NCBI GenBank assembly: GCA_035539175.1
Contig: DATLIY010000008.1
Span: 124,001-188,000, forward strand
Length of the DNA stretch: 64,000 bases
Direction of reading: 5' to 3'
DNA from: Acidisarcina sp.
Lineage (GTDB): Bacteria > Acidobacteriota > Terriglobia > Terriglobales > Acidobacteriaceae
Both the position numbers and the translations under genes were made by a program. Below are positions 8,519-17,522 of this stretch, piece by piece. The number at the start of each line of letters is the position of its first letter. The first letter of the stretch is position 1. A model generated the notes under the pieces. It ran no database searches, was not told where the DNA came from, and saw only the letters and a program-made list of their open reading frames with translations.

Positions 8519-8682
8519 TGTCGTTTCTGGCCAGCGTCCTGCGGGATTGCCGCGATGCATTGACAGTCCCTTTACTGGTCTTCACGTTGGCACGATCTGC
8601 ACCAATCGTTTTCTCTGCGACCACAAAATCGCCCCCCAGTGCGTCCTACTTGGTAAGCCACAATCCTGACTTTCTGGACAGA

Positions 8683-8704
8683 AACTCTTCAGGAACACTT
8701 CAGC
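8683..8704 (+). promoter_or_regulatory. Tandem 11-bp direct repeat, likely OmpR-type regulator site
   Basis: AACTCTTCAGG (8683-8693) is followed at once by AACACTTCAGC (8694-8704), matching at 9 of 11 positions. Head-to-tail 11-bp half-sites are what PhoB/OmpR-class dimers bind. The site lies 44 bases upstream of the response regulator start and just before a TATATAAG stretch, which suggests autoregulation. Confidence 0.5.
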
Positions 8705-8748
8705 AAGAAGCGGGATAATCAGGGCTTATATAAGAAGAGAGGTCCACG

Positions 8749-9432
8749 GTGCGGATTCTGCTGGTGGAAGACGAGATCAAAGTTGGCAGTGCGCTGAGCG
8801 AGGGCCTTGAGGCGCAGGGTTATGAGATTACATGGGCACAGACGGGAGAGGATGGCTTCTTTCATGCCAGTTCCAACTCTTACGACCTGCTCCTTCTGGA
8901 CATCATGCTGCCTGGCCGGGATGGACTCGAGATCCTGAATGCACTGCGGAAACAAGGTTTGAAGGCTCCCGTTCTCCTGCTCACTGCGAAAGATGCGATT
9001 GAAGACCGGGTTCTGGGTCTGGATATGGGCGCTGACGACTACCTGGTAAAGCCGTTTGCGTTTGCTGAGTTGAGTGCGCGCATCCGTGCGCTGCTGCGTC
9101 GCAATAAACCGGAGCCCACGGATGTTCTGCTGATTGCTTCGCTTGAGATTGATCCTGTCAGAAGAACGGTCAGCCGCGAGGGTCGCCGTCTTGATCTGAC
9201 GGCGCGGGAGTTCGAACTGCTCGAATACCTGGCGCGCAATCATGGCCGGGTGGTTTCGCGCCAGATGCTCGCGCGCGATGTGTGGCAGGAGACCGGCAGG
9301 GCAACGCCTCTCGACAACGTGATCGACGTACACGTCGCGCGGCTGCGCAGGAAAATGGACGAGCCGTTTGAACAGAAGCTTCTGCATACAGTAAGGGGCG
9401 TTGGATTCACGCTAAGCGAGGACGATGCATGA
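8749..9432 (+). CDS. OmpR/PhoB-family response regulator
   Basis: A 227-residue regulator with a GTG start behind AGAAGAGAGG. The receiver domain (1-120) has the acidic pair in LLVEDE, phospho-acceptor Asp near residue 51 in LLLLDIMLPGRDG, Thr in LLLTAKD and Lys in DDYLVKPF. The C-terminal winged helix (about 130-225) carries LTAREFELLEYLARNHG and DVHVARLRRKMD. It closely resembles CusR/CopR-type metal-response regulators, but the signal cannot be read from sequence. Its last codons overlap the kinase start by four bases (ATGA), so the two are translated together. Confidence 0.93.
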   Translation: MRILLVEDEIKVGSALSEGLEAQGYEITWAQTGEDGFFHASSNSYDLLLLDIMLPGRDGLEILNALRKQGLKAPVLLLTAKDAIEDRVLGLDMGADDYLVKPFAFAELSARIRALLRRNKPEPTDVLLIASLEIDPVRRTVSREGRRLDLTAREFELLEYLARNHGRVVSRQMLARDVWQETGRATPLDNVIDVHVARLRRKMDEPFEQKLLHTVRGVGFTLSEDDA

Positions 9433-10868
9433 GCAGCCTTCGTCGAGCAAACCTTCGGACGCGCCTGACCCTCTTGTACGCTTCGTTGCTGGCGGTGGGG
9501 CTTCTACTCTACGCAGTTGGCGTTTCTGCGTTCTTTCTTCGGAACTTGCGCGAAGAGCTGGACTCCAGCCTGCATCGCGATGTTGAGACGGTTGAAGGAG
9601 CGCTCTTAGCCGCTCCGGACGGAACCCTGCAGATCAGCTCGCGAGAAGGAGAGGCAGAGGAAGGCGAGCTTGAGCATGGCTACTTTCTAGAGGTCTGGTC
9701 CCAGCAGGGCTCGTTGATTTATCACAGTGCACAACTCCGGAACCAGGTTCTCGGCCTTCCCCCGGGAAAAGGTGCAGGCTTCAGCCGGCAAGACCCGCAT
9801 TCCATCCGCCTGCCCTCTGGCATGCGGCTGCGCACCATCAGCCGCCTCCACCATATGGCCGTTGGCAACCCTGTGGTGGTTCGGCTGGCTGTGAGCGAAG
9901 AGCCACTCTGGAGAGAGTTTTGGGAGATGGTCACGGTTCTGGGCTTCGGACTTCCGCTGACCGTAATCGCTGTCGCATTGACGGGATACCTGGTGGCCGC
10001 ACGAGCCCTGAAACCAGTGGACGCGATGGCGCAACACGCAGCGCAGATCACGGCAGAGCAACTGAACGAGCGCTTGCAGATCGAGAATCCGAATGATGAA
10101 TTAGGTCAATTGGGCGTTGCGTTCAACGCTACCCTGGCAAGGCTGGAGCGCTCCTTCGACCAATTGCGGAAGTTTACTGCTGACGCTTCTCATGAGCTGC
10201 GAACTCCACTGACCGCGATCCAAAGCGTTGGCGAAGTCTCTCTGCAAATGCACGGCGATGTGAGGTACTACCGAAACACGATCGGAAGCATGCTGGAAGA
10301 AACGAACCGGCTGGCGGCGCTGGTCGATAATCTTCTGACCATGGCTCGTGCCGATGCTGGCCGGATGCAATTGCAGCGAGCACAGGTAAATCTCCTGGAT
10401 CTTGCGACCGAGACGGTGAAGTTTCTCGAAGTGCTGGCGGAGGAACGACACCAGGCGATTCGAATCGATGGCACGGGCGAGCTGACCGTTGCTGCCGATC
10501 GCACCGTCCTGCGACAGGCGCTGGTGAACGTTGTACATAACGCCGTCAAGTATTCGCCCGATGGAGGAGAGGTTCGCGTTCGCATTCGAGAGACGGAGAG
10601 CGATGCAATTGTCGAAGTACAGGACAACGGGCCCGGCATCCCTATGGAGCATCGCGACCGCATCTTTGAGCGATTCTATCGGGTAGACAAATCGCGCACT
10701 CGCGCTGCAGGCGGCGCCGGCCTTGGCCTGTCGATTGCAGCATGGGCGGTCTCCATGCACGGAGGCAGAATAGAGGTCGTGTGTGAACCAGGCCCGGGTT
10801 CAACCTTTCGCATTCGCCTGCCAAAGATCCTTCCTGCCGTAGCCCCGGCAGGTTATTCGAATTCCTAA
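9429..10868 (+). CDS. Sensor histidine kinase (HAMP, HisKA, HATPase)
   Basis: A 479-residue kinase. One membrane helix lies at about residues 14-36, a periplasmic sensor at about 37-157, and a second helix at about 165-190. A HAMP linker follows, then HisKA with phospho-acceptor His near residue 255 in DASHELRTPL. The HATPase domain has its N box in VVHNAVKYSPDGG, G1 in VQDNGPGIP and G2 in GGAGLGLSI. The architecture matches CusS-type heavy-metal sensors. It is partner to the preceding regulator (ATGA overlap) and probably controls itself and the downstream receptor/YVTN genes. Confidence 0.92.
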   Translation: MSSLRRANLRTRLTLLYASLLAVGLLLYAVGVSAFFLRNLREELDSSLHRDVETVEGALLAAPDGTLQISSREGEAEEGELEHGYFLEVWSQQGSLIYHSAQLRNQVLGLPPGKGAGFSRQDPHSIRLPSGMRLRTISRLHHMAVGNPVVVRLAVSEEPLWREFWEMVTVLGFGLPLTVIAVALTGYLVAARALKPVDAMAQHAAQITAEQLNERLQIENPNDELGQLGVAFNATLARLERSFDQLRKFTADASHELRTPLTAIQSVGEVSLQMHGDVRYYRNTIGSMLEETNRLAALVDNLLTMARADAGRMQLQRAQVNLLDLATETVKFLEVLAEERHQAIRIDGTGELTVAADRTVLRQALVNVVHNAVKYSPDGGEVRVRIRETESDAIVEVQDNGPGIPMEHRDRIFERFYRVDKSRTRAAGGAGLGLSIAAWAVSMHGGRIEVVCEPGPGSTFRIRLPKILPAVAPAGYSNS

Positions 10869-10884
10869 CGCGTTGCGAGGTGAC

Positions 10885-13449
10885 ATGCAGCTCCGTTCTT
10901 ATTTCGCTCTTCTGCTGCTGAGTTGGATGGCAGTTCTTGCAGGCGCAGAACCTTCCACAAATTCACCGGTCCTGGCGGGAATCGTACAGGATTCGAGTGG
11001 AGCCGTAATCGTCGGCGCAAAGGTTGTCCTGACTGCACCGGACGGTAGAGTCATCACTCAGGAGGCAACGGATAAGGCTGGCAGCTTCCGCTTCGGCGGT
11101 ATCGCTCCCGGCAGCTATTCCATCGATGTGGCGCAGCCAGGATTTCGCGCGACAAAGCAGCAGGTCAAGGTCGGTGCGTCCACGCGTACACAACTACGGA
11201 TCGTTCTTCCAATCGCAGCGGTAAACGAAGAGATCACCGTAGCTGGCAGCGACCCATCCGCAGCAGTGTCGACTGAGACTGCACAGAATCAAAGCGCAAA
11301 TACCATCGATAGCCAGGCTCTCGATCGTCTTCCGACATTCGACAAGGATTACATCACGACGATGTCGCGGTTTCTCGACTCCGACGCGACAGGGACCAAC
11401 GGTGTGACGCTGGTCGTGAATGGCGCCGAAGCCAACGGACCTGGCGTGACGGCATCTGCGATCGAAAGCGTGAAGATCAATTAAAACCCATATACCGCAC
11501 TCTACTCAAGACCAGGGCGTGCACGGGTAGAAATTACGACTAAGGGTGGAACGCCACAACTTCACGGATCGGGTACTTTTCTATATCGCGATTCTCTGTT
11601 CGATGCGCGCAACACCTTCGCTCTAACCAAGGCATCGGAGCAGCGTACATACTTTGAGGGGTCACTTACCGGTCCTCTCAGTCATGACAAGAAGACTACT
11701 TTTCTCCTCGCGCTGGACAAGGACAACGACAATCAGCAGGCAATCGTCGTAGCAGCGGGGCCTTCCGGCATCATTACCGCTAACGTTCCTAACCCAACAC
11801 ATCATTACTTCCTTTCGGGTCGAGTCTTCCACGATTATGGTCAGGGAAATCAATTCTGGGTGGGCTACTCCTTCGAACACCGCGCGGTTAAGAACCAGGG
11901 CGTTGGTGGAACCGTGCTTCCCGAAGCTGGAATGAATACTGTGTTTTTAGAGCACGAGCTCCACTTTGGCTATGTGTACGTCTTCTCTCCAAAACTTCTT
12001 AACCAGCTTCACTTCTTTCTTGGCCATTTCGATAACCCGACACACAGCCTGAATGCGACGCCGCAATTGAACGTGTCCGGCGCCTTCACGGGCGGCGGGG
12101 CGCAGGCAGACTTCCGAAAAACGGAGTATCACTTTGATGGAACCGACATTGTTACGTATTCGACAGGCAGGCAGGAGATCAAGCTTGGAATTGATGTGCC
12201 AGATATCAGCCGCCGGGGATTTGACGAATTCAACAATCAGCAAGGCACGTACTCCTTTGCGAGCCTCTCCGATTATCAGAACTCTCATCCATTTTCCTAT
12301 CAGGTGCAACGTGGAAACGGGCATATCACCTTCCTGGAGACGACGTTTGCCGGCGTCTTCGAGGACAACATCCGAATCAGGACGAATCTTTCCTTCTCGA
12401 TAGGTGCCCGCTACTACTGGCAGAATCACTTTCACAACATCGCTCATAACCTTGCGCCAAGGGTAAGTTTTGCTTACGCCCCCTCCTCCAAGGGGAATAC
12501 GGTTCTGCGCGGTGGCGCGGGATTCTTCTTTGACCGCACAGGTCCAGCGCCGATAGCGGATGCCTTGCTCTTCAATGGAGTTCGTCTCAAACGATTGATC
12601 CTTGAGCAACCCACTTATCCGGTTGCGGACAGCGCACTCGTCAATCTTCCAACAAGTGTTGTCACTCTCGACCCGCGTCAGCGTATCCCCTACACTCTCC
12701 AATTTGGAGTTGGGATCGAGCAGCAGTTGAATCGAAAGAGTTCCGTGTCCGTGAACTACATCGGCTCAAGGGGAATCGATCTATTCCGCTCCGTCGATGC
12801 GAACGCCCCCGCTCCGCCTGACTATACCGCGCGACCAAACCCTAGGTTTGGACAGATACGGCAGATTCAATCGGAGGGCTATCAGAAAGCGAATGCGCTT
12901 GAGATCGCCTTTCGCGGACAACCAGTCAGGTTTTTCACCGGACAGGCTCAATACACACTGGGCAAGACCTACAACAATACGACGAACATTAGCTACTTCC
13001 CCGCAAACAGCAATTTTCCTCGTTCCGAGTGGGGTCGATCCGACAATGATCAGCGGAACAAATTTGACCTTTTAGGAAACTTGGAAGCGGGCAATTGGTT
13101 CAACTTCGGAACGGCTCTGTCGCTCTATTCCGGCAAACCTGTAAATGTCACAACCGGCAGCGATGACAATCATGACAGCCTTGCAGTGGATCGTCCTGCT
13201 GGAGTTCCGCGAAACTCCTTTCACGGCCCAGGCTACATCGACCTGGACTTTAACCTTGCACATGATTTCCTGCTGACAAAAGCGGGAAAGGAAGGGCCCG
13301 TTGCTACGATCTCCGTTAACTCCTTCAATGTCCTCAATCACGAAAATGACAAGACCTACGTCGGTGTAATTCGTTCGCCATTCTTCGGTCGTGCCGTTGC
13401 TGCGCAACCACCGCGGCGCATGCAGCTCGATCTGGAGTTCAGGTTCTAG
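10885..13449 (+). pseudogene. TonB-dependent receptor interrupted by one in-frame TAA
   Basis: The reading frame is continuous from ATG 10885 (after GAGG) to 13449 except for TAA at 11482-11484, codon 200; without it the product would be 854 residues. The first part has a signal peptide, a carboxypeptidase-regulatory-like domain (LAGIVQDSSGAVIVGAKVVLT) and the start of a plug. The frame after the stop reads NPYTALYSRPGRARVEITTKGG, where relatives have Gln-Asn-Pro-Tyr, so CAA to TAA is the simplest change. The barrel continues with YHFDGTDIVTYSTGRQEIKLG, LAPRVSFAYAP and VNYIGSRGIDLFR, and ends in LDLEFRF with the terminal aromatic of outer-membrane proteins. It is either a fresh pseudogene, a sequencing error or a read-through gene. 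Confidence 0.8.
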
Positions 13450-13494
13450 GCATAAACCAGCGGTGTAGCCATCCCAATGCGAGTGAGGATTCTC

Positions 13495-14529
13495 ATGAGA
13501 TCGAATTATCGAAGTTTGCGCAACATCGCCAGCCATATGGCTGTGAGCCTATTACTGATCCCCTCCATTGCCTGCTCCCAGCAAAAACCCGGCGAGGCTG
13601 AACCCGCACCGATACTCAAGAAAGTGACCGACATCGCCATGCCGGGACCTGCAGTTCGTTTCGACTATCAAAGCCTGGACCTGCAGAGCGGCCGGCTCTA
13701 CATCTCGCACATGAATGCAGATCAAATGGTCGTGTTCGATTTGGCAAAGCGGGAGGTCGTTGCAAACCTAGACGGGTTCAAGCGTGTCCACGGAGTATGG
13801 GCGGTTCCTGAGCTGACACGGGTCTATGCTTCCGTAACCGGAGAGCATTCCGTGGCAGTGGTCGATAGCAAGACTCTGAAGACTCTCGCCAAAGTTGGAC
13901 CGATAACCTACCCCGATGGATTGGCCTACGCGCCCCAGGCAAAGCGGGTATTTGTCTCCGATGAGCGTGGCAATACCGATGCCGTAATCGACGCGACCAA
14001 CAATACATTGCTGACAAGTATTCCGCTTCGCGGCGGTGCGGGGAATACGATTTACGATCCGAATTCTGGACACATCCTGGTTGCAGTCCACGGTGTGAAC
14101 GAACTCGCCGTCATCGATCCAGCATCTGCAAAAATAATCGGGGAGTATCCGCTTGCTGGGATCAAGAACCCCCATGGCATTGCACTGGATATAGCGAAGC
14201 ATCTCGCGTTCGTCGCAGGAGAGGAGAATCACTCCCTTGCCGTGGTAAGCCTCGACACAATGAAGGTGCTCTCGACCTACCAGGTCGGCGAAGATCCGGA
14301 TGTACTCGCCTTTGATCCAGGATTAAAGCGGCTTTATGTCTCTGCTGAGTCAGGCACTGTCACCGTGTTTCAGGAGGATGGCCAAAGCCTGAAATCGCTG
14401 GGCCAGTTCTCTATGCCGCACGCTCACACTGTGAGCGTGGATCCCAGGACTCACCTGGTCTACTTTCCGCTGGAGAACATCGATGGGCATCCGCTGCTGC
14501 GCATCATGAAGCCGGCCGATCTGCAGTAG
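13495..14529 (+). CDS. YVTN/YncE-type beta-propeller lipoprotein
   Basis: A 344-residue protein. The start is taken as ATG 13495, with GAGG six bases upstream; ATG 13477 is in frame. The signal segment ends LLLIPSIACSQQ, so lipidation at that Cys is possible although the lipobox is not perfect. The body is a seven-blade-like propeller with repeats such as LYISHMNADQMVVFDL, VYASVTGEHSVAVVDS, VFVSDERGNTDAVIDA and AFVAGEENHSLAVVSL. It lies 45 bases after the receptor gene and is probably in the same operon. YVTN proteins next to TonB receptors may help bind a substrate, but no activity is proven. Confidence 0.82.
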   Translation: MRSNYRSLRNIASHMAVSLLLIPSIACSQQKPGEAEPAPILKKVTDIAMPGPAVRFDYQSLDLQSGRLYISHMNADQMVVFDLAKREVVANLDGFKRVHGVWAVPELTRVYASVTGEHSVAVVDSKTLKTLAKVGPITYPDGLAYAPQAKRVFVSDERGNTDAVIDATNNTLLTSIPLRGGAGNTIYDPNSGHILVAVHGVNELAVIDPASAKIIGEYPLAGIKNPHGIALDIAKHLAFVAGEENHSLAVVSLDTMKVLSTYQVGEDPDVLAFDPGLKRLYVSAESGTVTVFQEDGQSLKSLGQFSMPHAHTVSVDPRTHLVYFPLENIDGHPLLRIMKPADLQ

Positions 14530-14569
14530 CGCTTGCGTGGTTTTTCCTTAAGCACACCACAAATGAAAG

Positions 14570-14618
14570 AGCCGCTTGCTGTGAGCCAACAGGAAATGTT
14601 GGTACACAGCAAGCGGCT
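14570..14618 (-). terminator. Strong hairpin terminator between convergent genes
   Basis: A perfect 14-bp stem, AGCCGCTTGCTGTG with CACAGCAAGCGGCT (14570-14583/14605-14618), encloses a second stem CCAACA/TGTTGG around GGAAA. On the minus strand the stem is followed by TCTTTCATTT, so it best terminates the phosphoesterase transcript. The plus-strand side lacks a T-run. Confidence 0.72.
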
Positions 14619-14679
14619 GCGGTACTTACCACGATTGCTCCATCCTCGACGAGAGGATGACGGAGCGGGATAGATTCGG

Positions 14680-15966
14680 CTACTGCTCGTCGCCAACTTC
14701 TGTATCGCCGCCGTTCTGCTTTGCAAACAGGTCAGACATTACGTTGACCTGGTCATCGCAGGCGTGGTTCAGGCAAGGCAGATTCAGGCCAGACTCAATC
14801 GACTTCAGCAGCGAAAAGTGATTGTAGCGTTTGCCACTCTGCATTCCACGCACGCCATAGTTGGTGTCGACGATCAACAGTACTTGATTGGTATTTGGAG
14901 CGAGGCTGTAGTCATTCTCATCCCAAAGCACGACGATCGCGTTCCTCCCCTGCTTCCAGGCTGGGGAAGTATGGATCGCATGCACCAGCTTCTGCACCGT
15001 GACGTCGCCACGATAGATCAGCGCAGGATTCAGGCCAGCCTGGGTGCCATCGCTGGTGGGATCATAATTGCAGAATGCTCCAGCGTTGCCGCGCCCATGC
15101 TGATCGTTGCACTGGTTCGGCGCGATGAACGAATAGGTGGGCACTTTGCCGCTACCGAGATCGGCATAGAGTCCGCGCGCTCCGTCAAAGTCAACGACCT
15201 GATTCAAGCTCAATTGCGGATCGTCCCCCGCCTGCACAGCCCTGAAGTATGCGAAGGGATTGTGCTTGACGGCATACAGAGAGACCAGGCTGCTCGACGT
15301 CAGCGGAGGATTCAGCGTGGGCGTGATCTTGCTGAAGTTCGTGAGATTGGTAAACGCGCCATCGCTCACGTTCACCTTATAAGCGCCCATCAGCGGCAGG
15401 TTTTCCTGATAGCTCTTCCAACTCAGGCCGGCAGCTACAAGCTGATCTGCAATCGTCTTTCCGACGATGTATTTATCCGCTGGAATGGACTGCGTGCCAT
15501 CGATGTTGATCGTTCCCGGAAGCCCTTGCGTCTCATTGGTGAAGTCGATTGCCGGTGTGGCCGCATCCGTTCCGCTTCCAGAGATGGGGCAAATCGCGGG
15601 CGACGACGGATTGTCGGTTGCAGGGATTCCCGACGCAAGATTCGTGGTGCAGGAGGTGCTGCCCCAATCGGGATTGTTGTCCGTCTGCACGCCAAAATTC
15701 GAACCGCCAACGGTCTCCAGATAATTCGTCAGGCTAGGATGACCAATAGCGAAGTAATTCGTCGCAGCGTTTGCCTTTTTTGCATAGCTGTTCAGGAAGG
15801 GTGCGTTCGGATTGCCGACAATCTGGCTGAATCCGTGGTTCTCCATCATGATGACAAAGACGTGGTCAAGGTGCGGTACACCTTGAGGGACGGGGCCCTC
15901 CTGTGCGAACACTGTGCCCGCCAGTGCCGTTGCGACCAGACCGATTGCTGCCGCCATTTTCTTCAT
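14680..15966 (-). CDS. Secreted phosphoesterase (acid phosphatase / phospholipase C family)
   Basis: A 428-residue protein from ATG 15966 (AAAGGA eight bases upstream), with signal peptide MKKMAAAIGLVATALAGTVFA. The mature protein starts with the family hallmark HLDHVFVIMMENHGFSQI, where Glu-Asn-His contribute to the metal site and nucleophile region. It continues with IGHPSLTNYLETVGG, YSFIAPNQCNDQHG and VVLWDENDYS. This fits the bacterial phosphoesterase (PF04185-type) group of AcpA-like acid phosphatases and non-specific phospholipases C, acting outside the inner membrane on phosphate esters. Several cysteine pairs suggest disulfides. It stands alone as a transcription unit with a strong terminator. 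Confidence 0.88.
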   Translation of the reverse strand: MKKMAAAIGLVATALAGTVFAQEGPVPQGVPHLDHVFVIMMENHGFSQIVGNPNAPFLNSYAKKANAATNYFAIGHPSLTNYLETVGGSNFGVQTDNNPDWGSTSCTTNLASGIPATDNPSSPAICPISGSGTDAATPAIDFTNETQGLPGTINIDGTQSIPADKYIVGKTIADQLVAAGLSWKSYQENLPLMGAYKVNVSDGAFTNLTNFSKITPTLNPPLTSSSLVSLYAVKHNPFAYFRAVQAGDDPQLSLNQVVDFDGARGLYADLGSGKVPTYSFIAPNQCNDQHGRGNAGAFCNYDPTSDGTQAGLNPALIYRGDVTVQKLVHAIHTSPAWKQGRNAIVVLWDENDYSLAPNTNQVLLIVDTNYGVRGMQSGKRYNHFSLLKSIESGLNLPCLNHACDDQVNVMSDLFAKQNGGDTEVGDEQ

Positions 15967-16151
15967 ACGGGTATTCCTTTCGGGGAAAGAAGTGCCGAGC
16001 TCTTCTGAACTCCTTCGCACGCGCAGACCCGGCTGCTTGGACCCTATTGGTGGATTATTTCGGTTGCGTTACAGCAGAGTTAAGAATTTCTTAGCAACAA
16101 TGCGAATGTTGTGGCCATCGACATGCGTCCTTTCACGGAACGGAGGGAAGA

Positions 16152-17522
16152 ATGCCTACTGTTGGCCTCTCGATGATCGTAAAAAACGGCGGTGACGACT
16201 TACGCCATTGTCTGGCCAGCGCCCGCCCTATAGTCGATCAAATCGTTATCGTGGACACTGGGTCGACGGACGACACACGAACAATTGCCCAGGAATTCGG
16301 TGCCATGGTTGTTGAGTACGCCTGGAGCAATCACTATGCGAATGCCCGTAATGAATCGCTAAAGCACCTCACGACGGATTGGATTCTGGTACTCGATGCC
16401 GATGAGGAACTCTCGGCTGAAGCCATTTCCGAAATTCCAAAACTTTTGAATTGCGACGCGGGGGTCGGCGGCTTTGCGCTGCTTCAGCGGAACTACATGA
16501 AAGATCGCTTCCAGCACTCCCTGGGGAGCGTTTCCCTTGAATTCAAAGGGGAGTCGAAGCGCGCAGCTGAACTTAAGGCTAAATCCTATTTGGATAATCC
16601 TCTGTGCCGACTCTTTAGAAAGCACCCGCAACTGTATTTCACTGGCCGTATCCATGAGGGCGTAGAACTGCAGCTTCTAGCAGCACATAGGACCCTCACT
16701 CACACCCGCCTCATCATCCACCATTTCGGTCATTTAGCACAAACAAAGCCGCAACTCGAAAAACAGGAAAAGTACCGCGACATCCTGCGGCTCGCATTAG
16801 AAGAGGACCCGAATGACGCGAGGCTTTGGCTGCAGCTCGGCACCACTCACCAAGTCTACTTCCAGCAAACAGACGAGGCTTTACAGTGCTATCTGAAAGC
16901 CACCGAACTGAACTACCCTAAAGCCGACCCCTGGATAAGCCTGGCTCAGATCTGTTTAGAGAAGGACCAACCGCAAAATGTGCTAGACGCTGTTCGTCAT
17001 CTGAAAGACACGGGAGATGAAGGAATCCTGAAGCTGGAATATAGCGGCGACGCTCTGCACAATCTAGGCAGGCTGAAGGAAGCACGGGCCGCGTACGCCT
17101 CAGCTCTGAAGATGGCACGCAGAAATCCGAATTACCGTGCTACTGGATGGGATGGACAGTTAGAGAGCAAGCTCGGATATACCGAGGTGCGGCTTGGCAT
17201 GCACCGCGCCGGCATTAGAAAGATGCGTGCATCCATGGTGGACTTTCCTGCTAGTCTGCCGCAGCATGAACGGCTGGTCAAGGCGCTGGTGCTGTTGGGG
17301 CGTGATGTAGAAGCTGCAGATGCCGCCGACAACTCTCTGAACCACTTCGTAAGCGAAAAAATTGTTGCCCGCTCCATAGCCCTGAACATCAGGGTAAATC
17401 GGATGGATCGTGTCAATCATGCACTCGAAGTCGGCATGAGGCTTTTCCCGGAATCGGAACTACTGCGAAGGATGCAATCCCCTCAAACAAACCAGGAGCC
17501 GAGACCATGGCTGATGTCCTAA
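16152..17522 (+). CDS. Family-2 glycosyltransferase with C-terminal TPR region
   Basis: A 456-residue protein with GGAGGGA ahead of the ATG. It begins PTVGLSMIVKNGGDDLRHCL, then VDQIVIVDTGSTDDT (nucleotide-sugar binding) and WILVLDADEEL (the DxD metal motif), the pattern of GT2 enzymes related to SunS. Residues 220-440 look like TPR helices (DARLWLQLGTTHQVYFQQTDEALQCYLKATEL). The protein may glycosylate a peptide or glycan; the acceptor is unknown. Its 3' end overlaps the next gene by 16 bases. Its base composition appears less GC-rich than nearby housekeeping genes (judged by eye), which could mean transfer. Confidence 0.85.
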   Translation: MPTVGLSMIVKNGGDDLRHCLASARPIVDQIVIVDTGSTDDTRTIAQEFGAMVVEYAWSNHYANARNESLKHLTTDWILVLDADEELSAEAISEIPKLLNCDAGVGGFALLQRNYMKDRFQHSLGSVSLEFKGESKRAAELKAKSYLDNPLCRLFRKHPQLYFTGRIHEGVELQLLAAHRTLTHTRLIIHHFGHLAQTKPQLEKQEKYRDILRLALEEDPNDARLWLQLGTTHQVYFQQTDEALQCYLKATELNYPKADPWISLAQICLEKDQPQNVLDAVRHLKDTGDEGILKLEYSGDALHNLGRLKEARAAYASALKMARRNPNYRATGWDGQLESKLGYTEVRLGMHRAGIRKMRASMVDFPASLPQHERLVKALVLLGRDVEAADAADNSLNHFVSEKIVARSIALNIRVNRMDRVNHALEVGMRLFPESELLRRMQSPQTNQEPRPWLMS

